Origin: Rhodococcus globerulus NBRC 14531
GTDB taxonomy: Bacteria > Actinomycetota > Actinomycetes > Mycobacteriales > Mycobacteriaceae
Direction of reading: 5' to 3'
DNA: 64,000 nucleotides
Assembly: GCF_001894805.1 (NCBI RefSeq)
Contig: NZ_BCWX01000001.1
Coordinates: 1,674,001-1,738,000 of the forward strand
Every line of letters begins with the position of its first letter. Within the stretch, counting starts at the first letter, position 1. Below, piece by piece: positions 42,966 through 55,191 of the stretch. The notes under the pieces were generated by a model that saw only the letters and a program-made list of their open reading frames with translations, had not been told where the DNA came from and searched no databases. Made by a program: the position numbers and the translations under genes.

Positions 42966-45900
42966 TCAGAATTCAATCGTCATCGGACCGGGAGTCCACA
43001 TACCCGAACGTTGCACGCGGGATTCGTCGAGTTCCGCGGGTACCGCCGCAGGATCCAGTCGAGTGTATTTCTCGATCGAACCCCAGTCGCGACCCCAGTC
43101 GTTGTCGAGATACGACGGTATGGTCTGCGCACTGACGAGGAGATCGATCCACCCGAGCGGACCACCACCGAAGTGGTCCTGCCACGCTGTGGTCACGAGT
43201 GCGCCGCTGTGATCGGGCAGGATGCGGTACTCGGGAACCTCGGCAACGCCGACGCGATGATCGAACGGGCGCTGGCACGGAAAGGCCAGACCCACAGCCC
43301 AATCCAACATCACGGGAGTTTCGGAACCGACAACGTCCTGCAGTTTCTGTGTTTGCGGTACACGCGGCGGAGTAACCGCTACCCATTGATCGTCCTTGCT
43401 GTCGAGATCGCTGACAACAAGACGAATAGTGTTGGCTTCCACAGGAATCTGGTCGAGAGGAACGCGAAGGTTGCGCCACGACGGCGACGGGCCGATGTCG
43501 AGAGGTGCGATTCGGCCACCGATTTCGACGTCATCGGCACCTCGCGCGGTGCCGTATTCGACCTCGACGTTCTGCCCGTACGTGACGATGCCGTCAGTGT
43601 CGACGGATCGGACGCGTCCGGCTGCGGCGATGGAAATGATGTCGCCGCGGGTGCCGCTGTCGCTGAGGTCGGGAAGTTGGTACCACCCACTGGTCAGGGT
43701 GCCCGGTGCGGCTTGGCCGTAGCTGCCCATCACCGGAGTTGTGGCGGGATCGAGGCCGAACGGCAACGCGACCGAACTGCCGTTGACGCCGGTCACTCCA
43801 GCACCACCACCGGTTCCGGCGGAGTTTCCGGCCGTGGTCTCGTCGCTGTCGACAGTGTTGGCACCACCGGTGGCGGTCGCTTCCTTGTCGGCGCTGAGGT
43901 CGCCGGCAACACCGTTCGGATCAAATCCGGTGACGCCGCCGGCTGAAAGTGCGGTTGCGATGTCGCCGGACAGCGGCGTCAGCATCGATGCGTTCGGATC
44001 TGTTTCGAGCAGGACGTCGTTGGCTAGTCCACAGGGTTGTCCGAGCACCGCGTCGACGTTCGCGCGACCCACCGAATAGGCCGGGTACTGGCTGATCACG
44101 CCCTTGGACATCGAGAGAACTTCGAAGAGAACCATGGCACCGGCAGCGACGGTCAGCGGTGAGATGGCCAGCAGGCGAGCCTGACGCGGCGACATCTCCT
44201 TGCCGACGGTGTACGGCTCACGGAAGAAGAACCACGCGGCGACCCCGAGCATCAGCACGGTCAGCCCGAGGAGAACGGTGCTCGCGCCGAGCCCACTGAT
44301 CGATACGGGTTTGTCCCACCAGGGAACGCTGTAGCTCGAGACGTAGTAGTTGCTGTTGCTGCCGGTGAACGCCACTGCGAGCAGGAACAGCACGCCTGCG
44401 GCGAACAGCGCGCGATTGCGCGGGGAACGTAGAAGGGTGGTTCCGACCGCAACTGCCGTCATCATTGCGAGAATTGCTGTCAGCCCCGCGAAGATCCCGA
44501 AGTGGTGAGTCCACTTGGTGGGCGAGAACATCAGCAGCGGCAGCGCGCCGATGGTGAGACCGACAATTCGCCGCGGCGGGCCGGCGGCCAATCCGGGGAT
44601 GCGGCCGCCTTTGCGGAGCATCATCGCGGTGCAGACTCCCAGGCACAGGAACATGACAAACACGCCGAAGCGCCGTGTCAGTGATCCGTCAACGGAGATG
44701 TTGAGCAGGTACTGGTAGCGCAGATATTCGTCGAACCACGGGGCGTTCGGTGAGATCGAGTGAACGCGCTGCATCTCGATGACGGCGGCCAGGCTCTGAT
44801 CGCCGAAGGCGGGGATGAGAATCGACAGTCCTGCAGCAAGAAGCGGTCCGACGGCAGCGAGGTAACCGGTGGTCCGAGCGCGTTCGACGATGATGCCGAT
44901 GACGGGACGGATGCCGGCGATCAGCGCGGCGAAGCAGATCAGCCCGGACGGACCTGCCGTCAACGTGAACCCGGCAATCAGAATTGCGACGGCAACCGGC
45001 AGGAGTCGACGTGTCGCGATGGCGCGTTCGATCGAGCACCACGTCAGGAGAACACCGAGTGCAACAATCGGTTCGGGGCGCAATCCGTTGTTGAACGGGA
45101 GCCAGAATGCGAGAAAAACGAGCGCGCCGGTCCAGAGAGCAAGACGGTTTCCGCGGATTGCTGCGCCGAGACGCGGGGCGACCTCACGACTGATGACAAG
45201 CCACGCGACGACGCCGGCCACAAGTGCTGGGAGCCGGACCCACGGGCTTGCCGGACTGATGTGCGCGAGCAGTCCGAGGATGTTGTAGTAGGGAGTTCCG
45301 AACGGTGTTTCCGGGACGGCGAACCAGCGGAAGTAGTTCGACATGTACCCGGATTGCTCAGCTGCCCTGGCCATCGTGAACTGGTAGCCGTCGTCGGTTG
45401 TCGTGGCTCCGATGAAGTGCCACAGCACCAATGTTCCGATGACAACACCGTCGACGCGGGTGAATTTCCACCACCTCGTCGGCAGAAATTTGCGGCTGTG
45501 GCGGCCGTCGAGATTATCGAGGCGGTGCAACGCGACGAGCGAGATGATTGCGGTCAACGCGCCGAGAATCATGGCGAGCGTTTTGATCGTCGACGGGCTC
45601 GACGTGAATCGGGAGTCGGAGACTATCGAGACGTCCAATCCGGCGGCAGCGGTGTTCAGGTCGCTGAACACTCCGACAACTTGCGGCCGGTGGTCACCAT
45701 CGAGAATCCGTGGCTCTGACCCGGTGACGGAGACCGTCGTCCGGGTGGGCTCGGCGAGCACCGTCAGCGCACAACCGCCGGGGAGTTCGTCGAGCGGTCC
45801 CGAGAACACAACCTCGTCCCGCAGGATCGCGTCGACGCGTGCGGGTGCGTCTGCCGATGCGGGCGACACCGTAGCGACAAACCCGTAGCGACGCGCATCG

Positions 45901-46220
45901 GCGGCGCGTGCGGGCGCGGTAGATACGAGGGTTCCACCCGTTGCTGCCAGCTCGTTTATCGACGCGCACGGAATGGAGGCCTCGAACCGCTGCGGTGTGT
46001 ACGAGACGAGGGGGGATTCGACGCTGGTCGTCGAACCGGCCTGTGGCCAGTTGATGTTGGCCGTGTCCTGCTGGATAGGCAGGAACGGTATGGATACACA
46101 CGCGAGGATTCCGAGAATGGAGGCAACGATTGCCACCATCCTTGCGTGCGACTGCCGTGCGGCGCGCTGCGGAATCGGCGGGTTGGGAGGTGCGGCCACG
46201 GCCACGTCACTGTCTGTCAC
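42966..46220 (-). CDS. Arabinosyltransferase (EmbA/B/C family, GT53)
   Basis: The 1084-residue protein begins with a short cytosolic tail and a first membrane helix, then an extracytoplasmic N-terminal domain. Thirteen or so helices follow with the catalytic loop motif TTDDGYQFTMAR (DDGY about 276-279) and SNYFRWFAVPE, as in mycobacterial Emb proteins. The last 350 residues form the soluble carbohydrate-binding domain. Emb enzymes add arabinofuranose from decaprenyl-phospho-arabinose to arabinogalactan or lipoarabinomannan. Only one emb gene is here, next to a secreted glycosidase, away from the usual embCAB context. It is divergent from hisD. Confidence 0.93.
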   Translation of the reverse strand: MTDSDVAVAAPPNPPIPQRAARQSHARMVAIVASILGILACVSIPFLPIQQDTANINWPQAGSTTSVESPLVSYTPQRFEASIPCASINELAATGGTLVSTAPARAADARRYGFVATVSPASADAPARVDAILRDEVVFSGPLDELPGGCALTVLAEPTRTTVSVTGSEPRILDGDHRPQVVGVFSDLNTAAAGLDVSIVSDSRFTSSPSTIKTLAMILGALTAIISLVALHRLDNLDGRHSRKFLPTRWWKFTRVDGVVIGTLVLWHFIGATTTDDGYQFTMARAAEQSGYMSNYFRWFAVPETPFGTPYYNILGLLAHISPASPWVRLPALVAGVVAWLVISREVAPRLGAAIRGNRLALWTGALVFLAFWLPFNNGLRPEPIVALGVLLTWCSIERAIATRRLLPVAVAILIAGFTLTAGPSGLICFAALIAGIRPVIGIIVERARTTGYLAAVGPLLAAGLSILIPAFGDQSLAAVIEMQRVHSISPNAPWFDEYLRYQYLLNISVDGSLTRRFGVFVMFLCLGVCTAMMLRKGGRIPGLAAGPPRRIVGLTIGALPLLMFSPTKWTHHFGIFAGLTAILAMMTAVAVGTTLLRSPRNRALFAAGVLFLLAVAFTGSNSNYYVSSYSVPWWDKPVSISGLGASTVLLGLTVLMLGVAAWFFFREPYTVGKEMSPRQARLLAISPLTVAAGAMVLFEVLSMSKGVISQYPAYSVGRANVDAVLGQPCGLANDVLLETDPNASMLTPLSGDIATALSAGGVTGFDPNGVAGDLSADKEATATGGANTVDSDETTAGNSAGTGGGAGVTGVNGSSVALPFGLDPATTPVMGSYGQAAPGTLTSGWYQLPDLSDSGTRGDIISIAAAGRVRSVDTDGIVTYGQNVEVEYGTARGADDVEIGGRIAPLDIGPSPSWRNLRVPLDQIPVEANTIRLVVSDLDSKDDQWVAVTPPRVPQTQKLQDVVGSETPVMLDWAVGLAFPCQRPFDHRVGVAEVPEYRILPDHSGALVTTAWQDHFGGGPLGWIDLLVSAQTIPSYLDNDWGRDWGSIEKYTRLDPAAVPAELDESRVQRSGMWTPGPMTIEF

Positions 46221-46319
46221 GACTTTCGACCCTAGCGGTGCGTGACGCGTTTGTTATAAACACAGCGACCTTCGAAATGTCGGATGTGGAATTTGCCTAA
46301 ATCCCGCGACGCCGATCGA

Positions 46320-46360
46320 CAGTGACCGCCGCCACTGGCGGCGATGGCGGGTGGTCGCTG
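46320..46360 (+). promoter_or_regulatory. Two-stage hairpin in the emb/hisD intergenic region
   Basis: The outer stem CAGTGACC (46320-46327) pairs with GGTCGCTG (46353-46360) through one wobble. The inner stem GCCGCC-ACT-GGCGGC (46328-46342) is perfect. It is followed 9 nt later by GGTGGACCGG, which resembles part of a T-box. It may be part of a hisD leader, if transcription starts upstream near 46267. Confidence 0.45.
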
Positions 46361-46382
46361 AGCGCCGCAGGTGGACCGGTGC

Positions 46383-46410
46383 TTAACAGGGTGCGACTAT
46401 CCTGAATAAT
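46383..46410 (+). promoter_or_regulatory. Candidate hisD promoter
   Basis: TTAACA (46383-46388) and AATAAT (46405-46410) are separated by 16 nt; each matches a sigma-70 hexamer in five of six positions. Transcription would start near 46417, leaving a leader of about 59 nt before hisD. A second possible -10 (TATAAA, 46255-46260) would give a leader of about 209 nt. Confidence 0.45.
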
Positions 46411-46421
46411 TGACGTCAGTT

Positions 46422-46445
46422 CTGTGTTCTCTCCGCGAGACACAG
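46422..46445 (+). promoter_or_regulatory. hisD leader hairpin overlapping an anti-Shine-Dalgarno sequence
   Basis: CTGTGT-t-CTC pairs with GAG-ACACAG (9 bp, one bulge; 46422-46445). The segment GTTCTCTC (46426-46433) inside it can also pair with the hisD ribosome binding site GAGAGGAAC (46463-46471). The two pairings are mutually exclusive, the layout of a translational switch. Confidence 0.4.
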
Positions 46446-46475
46446 GTCCCCCGTTTGCGTACGAGAGGAACTCTC

Positions 46476-49538
<3,063 letters not shown>

Positions 49539-49542
<4 letters not shown>

Positions 49543-49688
49543 GCGTCCTCTTTACCTATCTGTTGTTCATCGGCGCGGGAATCGCTGTGGGCGGGGCCTA
49601 CTCGATGTTCAAGGTGAACAAATTGGCGTCGGGAATCCTTCTGGCACTGGCAATTCTTGCAGCGGTAGCCGGCGCGCTGCGCATCTGA
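49539..49688 (+). CDS. 49-aa two-helix membrane protein in the his operon
   Basis: A 49-codon frame starts with GTG at 49539 (GTGA overlap with hisB), and its TGA shares one base with the ATG of the next MFS gene. The product ([20 protein letters not shown], then a short KVNK loop and [17 protein letters not shown]) forms two membrane helices. It corresponds in position to the small unknown gene between hisB and an MFS gene in corynebacterial his operons. It may be a transporter accessory subunit; function unknown. Confidence 0.75.
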
Positions 49689-50905
49689 TGGTCGAACGCA
49701 CATCATCCCCGGGGTTACTCCGAACCCCGGGGATGATCAGTGTCCTGGTCATGGCTGCTGCTGCATTTGGTGGCTGGTCGTTACTGCTTCCGGTTGTTCC
49801 GTTGGTGGTGGCGCAGTCGGGTGGCTCCGACGCCTTGGCCGGGGCCGTGACGGGCGTCTTCATGGCGGCTACTGTGCTGACACAGTTGCTGGTGCCGCGC
49901 TTGTTGAGGACTCGCGGCTATCGTCCTGTACTCACTGCGGGGTGCCTGTTGCTCGGGCCACCGTCGCTGGTGCTGTTGATGTCTTCCGATTCGATTGCGG
50001 CGTTGTCGGTGTCGGCAGTGCGCGGTGTCGGATTCGGTTTGCTCACGGTCGCCGGCGGCGCACTGGTCGCGGAATTGGCGCCCAGGCGGATCCTGGGCCG
50101 AGCTACCGGAGCCCAGGGCATCGCGATTGCCGCCTCTCAAATGGCAGGGTTGCCACTGGGTTTGGCGATAGCGGCACGATGGTCGGCCACACCGGTCTTC
50201 GTTTTGGGTGCCGTGGTTCCGGCGCTCGCGGTAATCGCCATCACCCGCTTGCCGAAATTGCGCGCTCAGCCAACCGGCACGTCTGCGCGAGTGAGTGTGT
50301 TCACGGTGATCGTCCCCGTGGTCGCGCTTGCGTGTGTGTCAGCGTCGTTCGGCGGCTTGTCCTCACTGTTGCCCATCGCAATTTCGGATCGTGCCGCAAT
50401 CGCCGGCGTGGTGCTGGCGACGGCCAGCGGGTCCATGCTGGTGGGTCGATACTCAGCGGGATTGATCTCCGATCGATTCGGTAGCGGCAAGATGCTCGCA
50501 CCGGCCTTGGTGTCGGCGACAGTCGGTCTCCTCCTGTTCGCCCTGAGTGTCGATGACGGTGCGAATGTGGTGTTGATCGGCGCTGCAGTGCTTTTCGGGT
50601 TCGGATTCGGTGCTGTGCAGAATGAATCCTTGGTCATGGCTTTTTCGGCGGCAGGTCCAAAACGCATCGGATCGGCCAGCGCGATCTGGAACATCGCATA
50701 CGACGCCGGAACTGGAATCGGCGCGATTGCGCTGGGATTTGTGGCATCGGCGTCGGGATACACGTGGGTATTCATCGTCTCGGCAAGTGTCGTCGCGTTG
50801 ATCCCGGCACTCGCTGTGGCCGGCACATCGATCGGCCGGCGGGGCGATCCGAAACCGGACAACCACACGGCAGGTTCTAAGATCCGGAGTTATGACAACC
50901 TTTGA
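49688..50905 (+). CDS. MFS transporter embedded in the his operon
   Basis: The 405-residue protein has twelve helices, begins with a Pro-rich tail and has RLLRTRGYRPVL in loop 2-3 and GRYSAGLISDRFGSGK in loop 8-9, as in DHA1-type MFS proteins. It is sandwiched between hisB plus a 49-aa membrane gene and DUF2470/hisH, with overlaps on both sides. Co-expression suggests export or import of histidine, a pathway intermediate or a related compound. No substrate can be read from the sequence. Confidence 0.88.
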   Translation: MVERTSSPGLLRTPGMISVLVMAAAAFGGWSLLLPVVPLVVAQSGGSDALAGAVTGVFMAATVLTQLLVPRLLRTRGYRPVLTAGCLLLGPPSLVLLMSSDSIAALSVSAVRGVGFGLLTVAGGALVAELAPRRILGRATGAQGIAIAASQMAGLPLGLAIAARWSATPVFVLGAVVPALAVIAITRLPKLRAQPTGTSARVSVFTVIVPVVALACVSASFGGLSSLLPIAISDRAAIAGVVLATASGSMLVGRYSAGLISDRFGSGKMLAPALVSATVGLLLFALSVDDGANVVLIGAAVLFGFGFGAVQNESLVMAFSAAGPKRIGSASAIWNIAYDAGTGIGAIALGFVASASGYTWVFIVSASVVALIPALAVAGTSIGRRGDPKPDNHTAGSKIRSYDNL

Positions 50906-51188
50906 CGACACGGTTATCGCCGGTGTGACCGCTCATATGAATGCGGATCACACGAGCGACAATCTGATGATCGTTCGGGCTTTCGCGGAGCCGACCGCGA
51001 CCAGCGCGCGAATGGTGGGACTCGATTCGGTTGCGGGCGAGTGGGTTGCCGAGGTCGACGGGACGGAAAAGCTCGTGAAGGTTCCGTGGCCCGAGCCGGC
51101 AGTGGACCGCGCCGCCATCCGGACGCAAGTGGTTGCTCTGTGTATGGACGCGTACAACAAACTTGGTGTCGCGAGGCCCGAGCACTGA
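50892..51188 (+). CDS. DUF2470 domain protein
   Basis: The 98-residue protein matches DUF2470: VTAHMNADHTSDNLMIVRAF at the N-terminus, a middle GLDSVAGEWVAEV and a helical end. The HMNxDH motif resembles the haem-contact region of HugZ/HutZ-like proteins, but DUF2470 alone has no proven role. It starts 14 nt inside the MFS gene and precedes hisH by 37 nt. Confidence 0.88.
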   Translation: MTTFDDTVIAGVTAHMNADHTSDNLMIVRAFAEPTATSARMVGLDSVAGEWVAEVDGTEKLVKVPWPEPAVDRAAIRTQVVALCMDAYNKLGVARPEH

Positions 51189-51225
51189 TCGCAGTAGCGT
51201 CAGACGTGCCCGATAGAGTTGGGGC

Positions 51226-51861
51226 ATGAGCGCTTCCACGATTGCCGTCCTCGACTACGGCTCCGGCAACCTGCATTCGGCCACCCGCGCATTGGCGCGC
51301 ACCGGCGCACAGGTGGAGGTAACCAGCGATCCCAAGGTGGCGCTGGCCGCAGACGGCCTGGTCGTTCCCGGCGTCGGCGCTTTTGCTGCGTGCATGGAGG
51401 GCCTGCGTGAGGTTCGGGGTGAGCGGATCATCGGTCAGCGCCTCGCGGGCGGACGGCCGGTTCTGGGCATCTGTGTCGGTATGCAGATCCTGTTCGAGCG
51501 CGGCGTCGAATTCGGCGTCGAAGCCGAAGGGTGCGGCGAGTGGCCCGGCACTGTCGAGCGCTTGAAGGCCGATGTGTTGCCGCACATGGGATGGAACACC
51601 GTCGAAGCACCCGAGTCCAGCACGCTGTTCAAGGGCATCGACGCGGACACCCGTTTCTACTTCGTCCACTCGTACGGTGTGCAGAACTGGGAACTGCCGC
51701 CGTCCGAGCACATCGCTGCTCCCAAACTGACGTGGGCCGATCACGGCGGAAAGTTCCTCGCTGCCGTCGAGAACGGTGCGCTGTCCGCAACGCAGTTCCA
51801 CCCCGAGAAGTCGGGCGATGCGGGTGCTGAGTTGCTGAGCAACTGGGTGCAGAGTTTGTGA
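51226..51861 (+). CDS. hisH: Imidazole glycerol phosphate synthase glutaminase subunit
   Basis: The 211-residue class-I glutamine amidotransferase has the nucleophile Cys in [11 protein letters not shown], and the His/Glu pair in QFHPEKSGD. It hydrolyses glutamine and channels ammonia to HisF. The ATG at 51226 starts at [14 protein letters not shown], the family N-terminus. It overlaps the next membrane gene by GTGA. Confidence 0.96.
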   Translation: MSASTIAVLDYGSGNLHSATRALARTGAQVEVTSDPKVALAADGLVVPGVGAFAACMEGLREVRGERIIGQRLAGGRPVLGICVGMQILFERGVEFGVEAEGCGEWPGTVERLKADVLPHMGWNTVEAPESSTLFKGIDADTRFYFVHSYGVQNWELPPSEHIAAPKLTWADHGGKFLAAVENGALSATQFHPEKSGDAGAELLSNWVQSL

Positions 51862-52121
51862 CCGGACCTTCCGGCAAGTACAGCGGAGACAACTTCTCGT
51901 TGGCTCGTCTTGCGCTGTTCTCGCTCGGCGCCGCCGTGGCTGTTCTGGCAGTCACGACGGTGATCGTCGTTCTGGTGGATCCGACGCCCGTCGTGGGGCT
52001 CGTGATCGGCCTCGTCGGGGTTGGCGCGGCCATCGCGGCGATGGGCGTCGTGTCGAAGCGGATGACGCGAAATGCCTTCGGCGACGGTGATCAAGACCCG
52101 ACACACGGTTCAAGGTCCTGA
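51858..52121 (+). CDS. Small membrane protein in the his operon (87 aa)
   Basis: The 87-residue protein has two membrane helices ([21 protein letters not shown] and [20 protein letters not shown]) and a charged C-terminus. It starts by GTGA overlap with hisH and ends 19 nt before priA. Small membrane proteins at this position are frequent in actinobacterial his operons. Function unknown. Confidence 0.8.
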   Translation: MTGPSGKYSGDNFSLARLALFSLGAAVAVLAVTTVIVVLVDPTPVVGLVIGLVGVGAAIAAMGVVSKRMTRNAFGDGDQDPTHGSRS

Positions 52122-52140
52122 CCGACTAGGGTTATCGCAC

Positions 52141-52875
52141 GTGAGCCTGGTCCTTTTGCCTGCTGTGGATGTTGTCAACGGTGAAGCTGTTCGCCTCGTG
52201 CAAGGAGAGGCGGGAAGTGAGACCGGTTACGGGTCGCCCCGCGACGCCGCCCTTGCGTGGCAGAACGACGGTGCCGAATGGGTACATCTTGTCGACCTCG
52301 ACGCCGCCTTCGGGCGCGGATCCAACAGCGAACTGCTGGCAGGCGTCATCGGTGACCTGACGGTCAAGGTCGAACTGTCCGGTGGAATCCGTGACGACGC
52401 CTCCCTCGAAGCTGCACTGGCCACCGGCTGTGCTCGCGTCAACCTCGGCACCGCTGCCATCGAAGATCCCGAGTGGTGCGCTCGTGCATTGGCCAAGTAC
52501 GGCGACAGGATTGCCGTCGGCCTCGATGTGCGTCTGGTCGACGGCCAGTACCGTACCCGCGGGCGCGGCTGGGTCACCGACGGCGGAGACCTCTGGGAAA
52601 CCCTCGCTCGTCTGGACCGTGACGGCTGCACGCGTTACGTCGTCACCGACGTATCCAAGGACGGAACCCTCACCGGTCCCAATCTCGAACTTCTGAGCCA
52701 GGTGTGCGCCGTGACCGACGCCCACGTTGTTGCATCCGGTGGTGTTTCAACCATCGACGATCTGCTGGCCATCTCCAGCCTCGTTGATCAGGGCGTCGAA
52801 GGCGCGATTGTCGGCAAGGCGCTGTACGCCGGCCGCTTCACCCTTCCTGAAGCACTTGCTGCAGTTTCCGGTTAG
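52141..52875 (+). CDS. priA: Phosphoribosyl isomerase A (HisA/TrpF bifunctional)
   Basis: The 244-residue (beta/alpha)8 isomerase has catalytic Asp residues in [13 protein letters not shown] and [14 protein letters not shown]. HisA isomerises ProFAR to PRFAR; in actinobacteria without a separate trpF the same enzyme (PriA) also serves tryptophan synthesis. The GTG at 52141 is used. It lies between the small membrane gene and impA, with hisF next. Confidence 0.95.
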   Translation: MSLVLLPAVDVVNGEAVRLVQGEAGSETGYGSPRDAALAWQNDGAEWVHLVDLDAAFGRGSNSELLAGVIGDLTVKVELSGGIRDDASLEAALATGCARVNLGTAAIEDPEWCARALAKYGDRIAVGLDVRLVDGQYRTRGRGWVTDGGDLWETLARLDRDGCTRYVVTDVSKDGTLTGPNLELLSQVCAVTDAHVVASGGVSTIDDLLAISSLVDQGVEGAIVGKALYAGRFTLPEALAAVSG

Positions 52876-52884
52876 ATTCGCTTG

Positions 52885-53718
52885 ATGAACCCGCCGCGTG
52901 ACCTCGACGAACTCCTCGCGATTGCCGGTGGGCTGCTTGACGGCGTTCACGATCAGTTTGTTGCCGGTGTGGGTTCGCCGAGCGCAGTCCGTAAGGGTTG
53001 GGCCGATTTTGCCACCGAGGTGGACCTCGCGCTCGAGAAGCGGTTGTCGTCGGAGTTGTTCGATCGCACCGGGATTGAAGTGCACGGCGAGGAATTCGGC
53101 GGGCCCGACATCGAGTCCGGGCTCGTCTGGGTTCTCGATCCCGTCGACGGCACGTTCAACTACTCGGCCGGGCTCCCGCAGGCCGGCACTCTGCTGGCAT
53201 TGCTCGACGACGGCGTTCCGGTCCTGGGGTTGACCTGGTTGCCGTTGATCGGACATACCTACGCGGCAAAAGCGGGCGGCCCGTTGCTGGTGAACGGCAG
53301 CGCCGTACCACCCTTGGCATCCACTGATCTGGCGTCGTCGATCGTTGCGCTGGGTGCGCTCAACGCGAAGAGTCGCGGACGAATTCCCGGCAGCTATCGG
53401 CTGGAAGTACTGGCCGAAATCAGCAAGGTGTCTTCCCGTATCCGTATCCACGGCAGCACGGGAGTTGATCTGGCCTTCACCGCGGCAGGCATTTTGGGCG
53501 GCGCAATCGTCTATGGGCACAATGCGTGGGACAACGCGGCGGGCGTTGCCCTTGTCCGCGCGGCAGGTGGGGTAGTCACCGACCTCGCCGGTAACCCGTG
53601 GACCGTAGAATCGGGTTCGGTACTTGCTGCCGCTCCCGGTGTTCACGGTGAAATTCTCGACATCCTTACATCGCTCGGTGATCCGCGCGCTTCGTCCTCA
53701 GGAGGACCAACGTCATGA
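52885..53718 (+). CDS. impA: Inositol monophosphatase family protein (ImpA)
   Basis: The 277-residue protein has the IMPase metal motifs [15 protein letters not shown] and [10 protein letters not shown]. It dephosphorylates a sugar or inositol phosphate. Because it sits between priA and hisF, as in mycobacteria and corynebacteria, it could supply histidinol-phosphate phosphatase (HisN) activity, although in other actinobacteria a separate homologue does this. It overlaps hisF by ATGA. Confidence 0.92.
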   Translation: MNPPRDLDELLAIAGGLLDGVHDQFVAGVGSPSAVRKGWADFATEVDLALEKRLSSELFDRTGIEVHGEEFGGPDIESGLVWVLDPVDGTFNYSAGLPQAGTLLALLDDGVPVLGLTWLPLIGHTYAAKAGGPLLVNGSAVPPLASTDLASSIVALGALNAKSRGRIPGSYRLEVLAEISKVSSRIRIHGSTGVDLAFTAAGILGGAIVYGHNAWDNAAGVALVRAAGGVVTDLAGNPWTVESGSVLAAAPGVHGEILDILTSLGDPRASSSGGPTS

Positions 53719-54488
53719 CCCTCGCAGTTCGTGTGATCCCGTGCCTCGACGTCGATGCCGGACGAGTGGTCAAGGGTGTCAACTTCGAGAACCTTCGCGA
53801 CGCGGGCGATCCGGTCGAACTGGCCGCAGCGTACGACGCCCAAGGCGCCGACGAGCTGACCTTCCTGGACGTGACCGCGTCGACGTCTGATCGTGGCACG
53901 ATGCTCGACGTCGTAAGTCGTACTGCCGAGCAGGTTTTCATTCCGCTGACGGTGGGCGGCGGTGTACGCACGGTCGAGGACGTCGACCGCCTGCTGCGCG
54001 CCGGAGCCGACAAGGTCAGCGTCAACACCGCAGCCATCGCACGTCCTGAACTGCTCAAGGAATTGAGTGAGCGTTTCGGTTCGCAGTGCATCGTCTTGTC
54101 CGTCGACGCAAGGACGGTTCCGCAGGGCCAGCCGGACACGCCGTCCGGCTGGGAGGTCACGACGCACGGTGGCAAGCGCGGAACCGGCATCGACGCGGTC
54201 GAGTGGGCCGAGCGCGGCGCAGAGTTGGGCGTCGGAGAGATCCTGCTCAACTCCATGGACGCTGACGGCACCAAGGCCGGTTTCGACCTCCTGATGATCC
54301 GCGCGGTCCGCGCCGCCGTTCACGTTCCGGTGATTGCCAGCGGCGGCGCCGGTCTGGTCGAACATTTTGCGCCTGCCGTCGAAGCAGGCGCCGACGCAGT
54401 CCTCGCGGCAAGTGTCTTCCACTTCGGTGACCTGAGCATCCCGCAGGTCAAGGACGCCATGCGCGCCGAAGGGATTGTTGTCCGCTAG
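53715..54488 (+). CDS. hisF: Imidazole glycerol phosphate synthase cyclase subunit
   Basis: The 257-residue (beta/alpha)8 cyclase has catalytic Asp residues in [16 protein letters not shown] and LNSMDADGT. With HisH it makes imidazoleglycerol phosphate and AICAR. It overlaps impA by ATGA. Its stop overlaps the convergent tetR stop by 4 nt; hisI, which normally follows, is 7.6 kb away. Confidence 0.97.
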   Translation: MTLAVRVIPCLDVDAGRVVKGVNFENLRDAGDPVELAAAYDAQGADELTFLDVTASTSDRGTMLDVVSRTAEQVFIPLTVGGGVRTVEDVDRLLRAGADKVSVNTAAIARPELLKELSERFGSQCIVLSVDARTVPQGQPDTPSGWEVTTHGGKRGTGIDAVEWAERGAELGVGEILLNSMDADGTKAGFDLLMIRAVRAAVHVPVIASGGAGLVEHFAPAVEAGADAVLAASVFHFGDLSIPQVKDAMRAEGIVVR

Positions 54489-55138
54489 GTGTTTTCTGCT
54501 CGGATTCCGTCGAACATCATCCGGGTGATCGCCTGATTGAGGGCGGTGCAGTCCACGGACGACTCGGCTCGCAGTCCCTGTATGCCGCTGGCCAGCATCA
54601 TGCCGTTGACGGCCTGGGCCGTATTCGCGATGTCGAGGTCGGCGCGAAGGTATCCGCATTCGACGCCGTGACGGAGATATCCGGCAGTCAGTGCGGCGGC
54701 CTGGTCGAGTAGGTCGAGCATCCGGCCGGTCAGGTCGGCGTCGACCCCCGTTGTCTCGAAGAGCAGCACCCGCGGGATCCGTGGGTCGTCGAAAAAGATA
54801 CGGGGGAGTACATCCGCGATGCGGGCTACCTGAGCTCGGTACTCGTCCAAGGTGTTGGCTGCGTCCGGCGCATTGTCGGTGGCCAGTGCGTCGATGATCT
54901 TGGCAATCAGATCGTCGATAACGTGATCGATGATGTCGCGTTTGTTCTCGAAGTATCGGTAGAACGTGCCGTGGCCGATACCGAGAGTTGTTGCAATATC
55001 AGCGATTCCGGTGGCGTGATAGCCCCGTTGGGCAAAACACTCGAACGATGCGTCGATGATCTCGCGGCGTAGTTCCGCCTTTTTTCGCTCCGCTCGGGTT
55101 ATGGCCTTCGTCACGCTGAAGATGATACCGTTTTCCAT
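54485..55138 (-). CDS. TetR/AcrR family regulator
   Basis: The 217-residue protein has a TetR HTH ([20 protein letters not shown], about 43-62) and a ligand domain with hydrophobic helices. It is divergent from a BVMO gene, with a 22-bp imperfect palindrome overlapping its ATG. The ATG at 55138 is used; a GTG at 55114 would place the start downstream of the palindrome. It probably represses the BVMO gene and itself. Its 3' end overlaps hisF by 4 nt. Confidence 0.92.
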   Translation of the reverse strand: MENGIIFSVTKAITRAERKKAELRREIIDASFECFAQRGYHATGIADIATTLGIGHGTFYRYFENKRDIIDHVIDDLIAKIIDALATDNAPDAANTLDEYRAQVARIADVLPRIFFDDPRIPRVLLFETTGVDADLTGRMLDLLDQAAALTAGYLRHGVECGYLRADLDIANTAQAVNGMMLASGIQGLRAESSVDCTALNQAITRMMFDGIRAENT

Positions 55139-55146
55139 AACGGAAT
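55125..55146. promoter_or_regulatory. TetR operator overlapping its start codon
   Basis: ATACCGTT (55125-55132) and AACGGAAT (55139-55146) are 8-bp arms with one mismatch around TTCCAT. The tetR ATG (55136-55138, minus strand) is inside the spacer. It lies 46 nt upstream of the BVMO ATG, so one dimer could block both. Confidence 0.65.
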
Positions 55147-55191
55147 GACGTGTCAGTTTCTGATGTGCGGTTCACGAGGGGATTTCAACTG

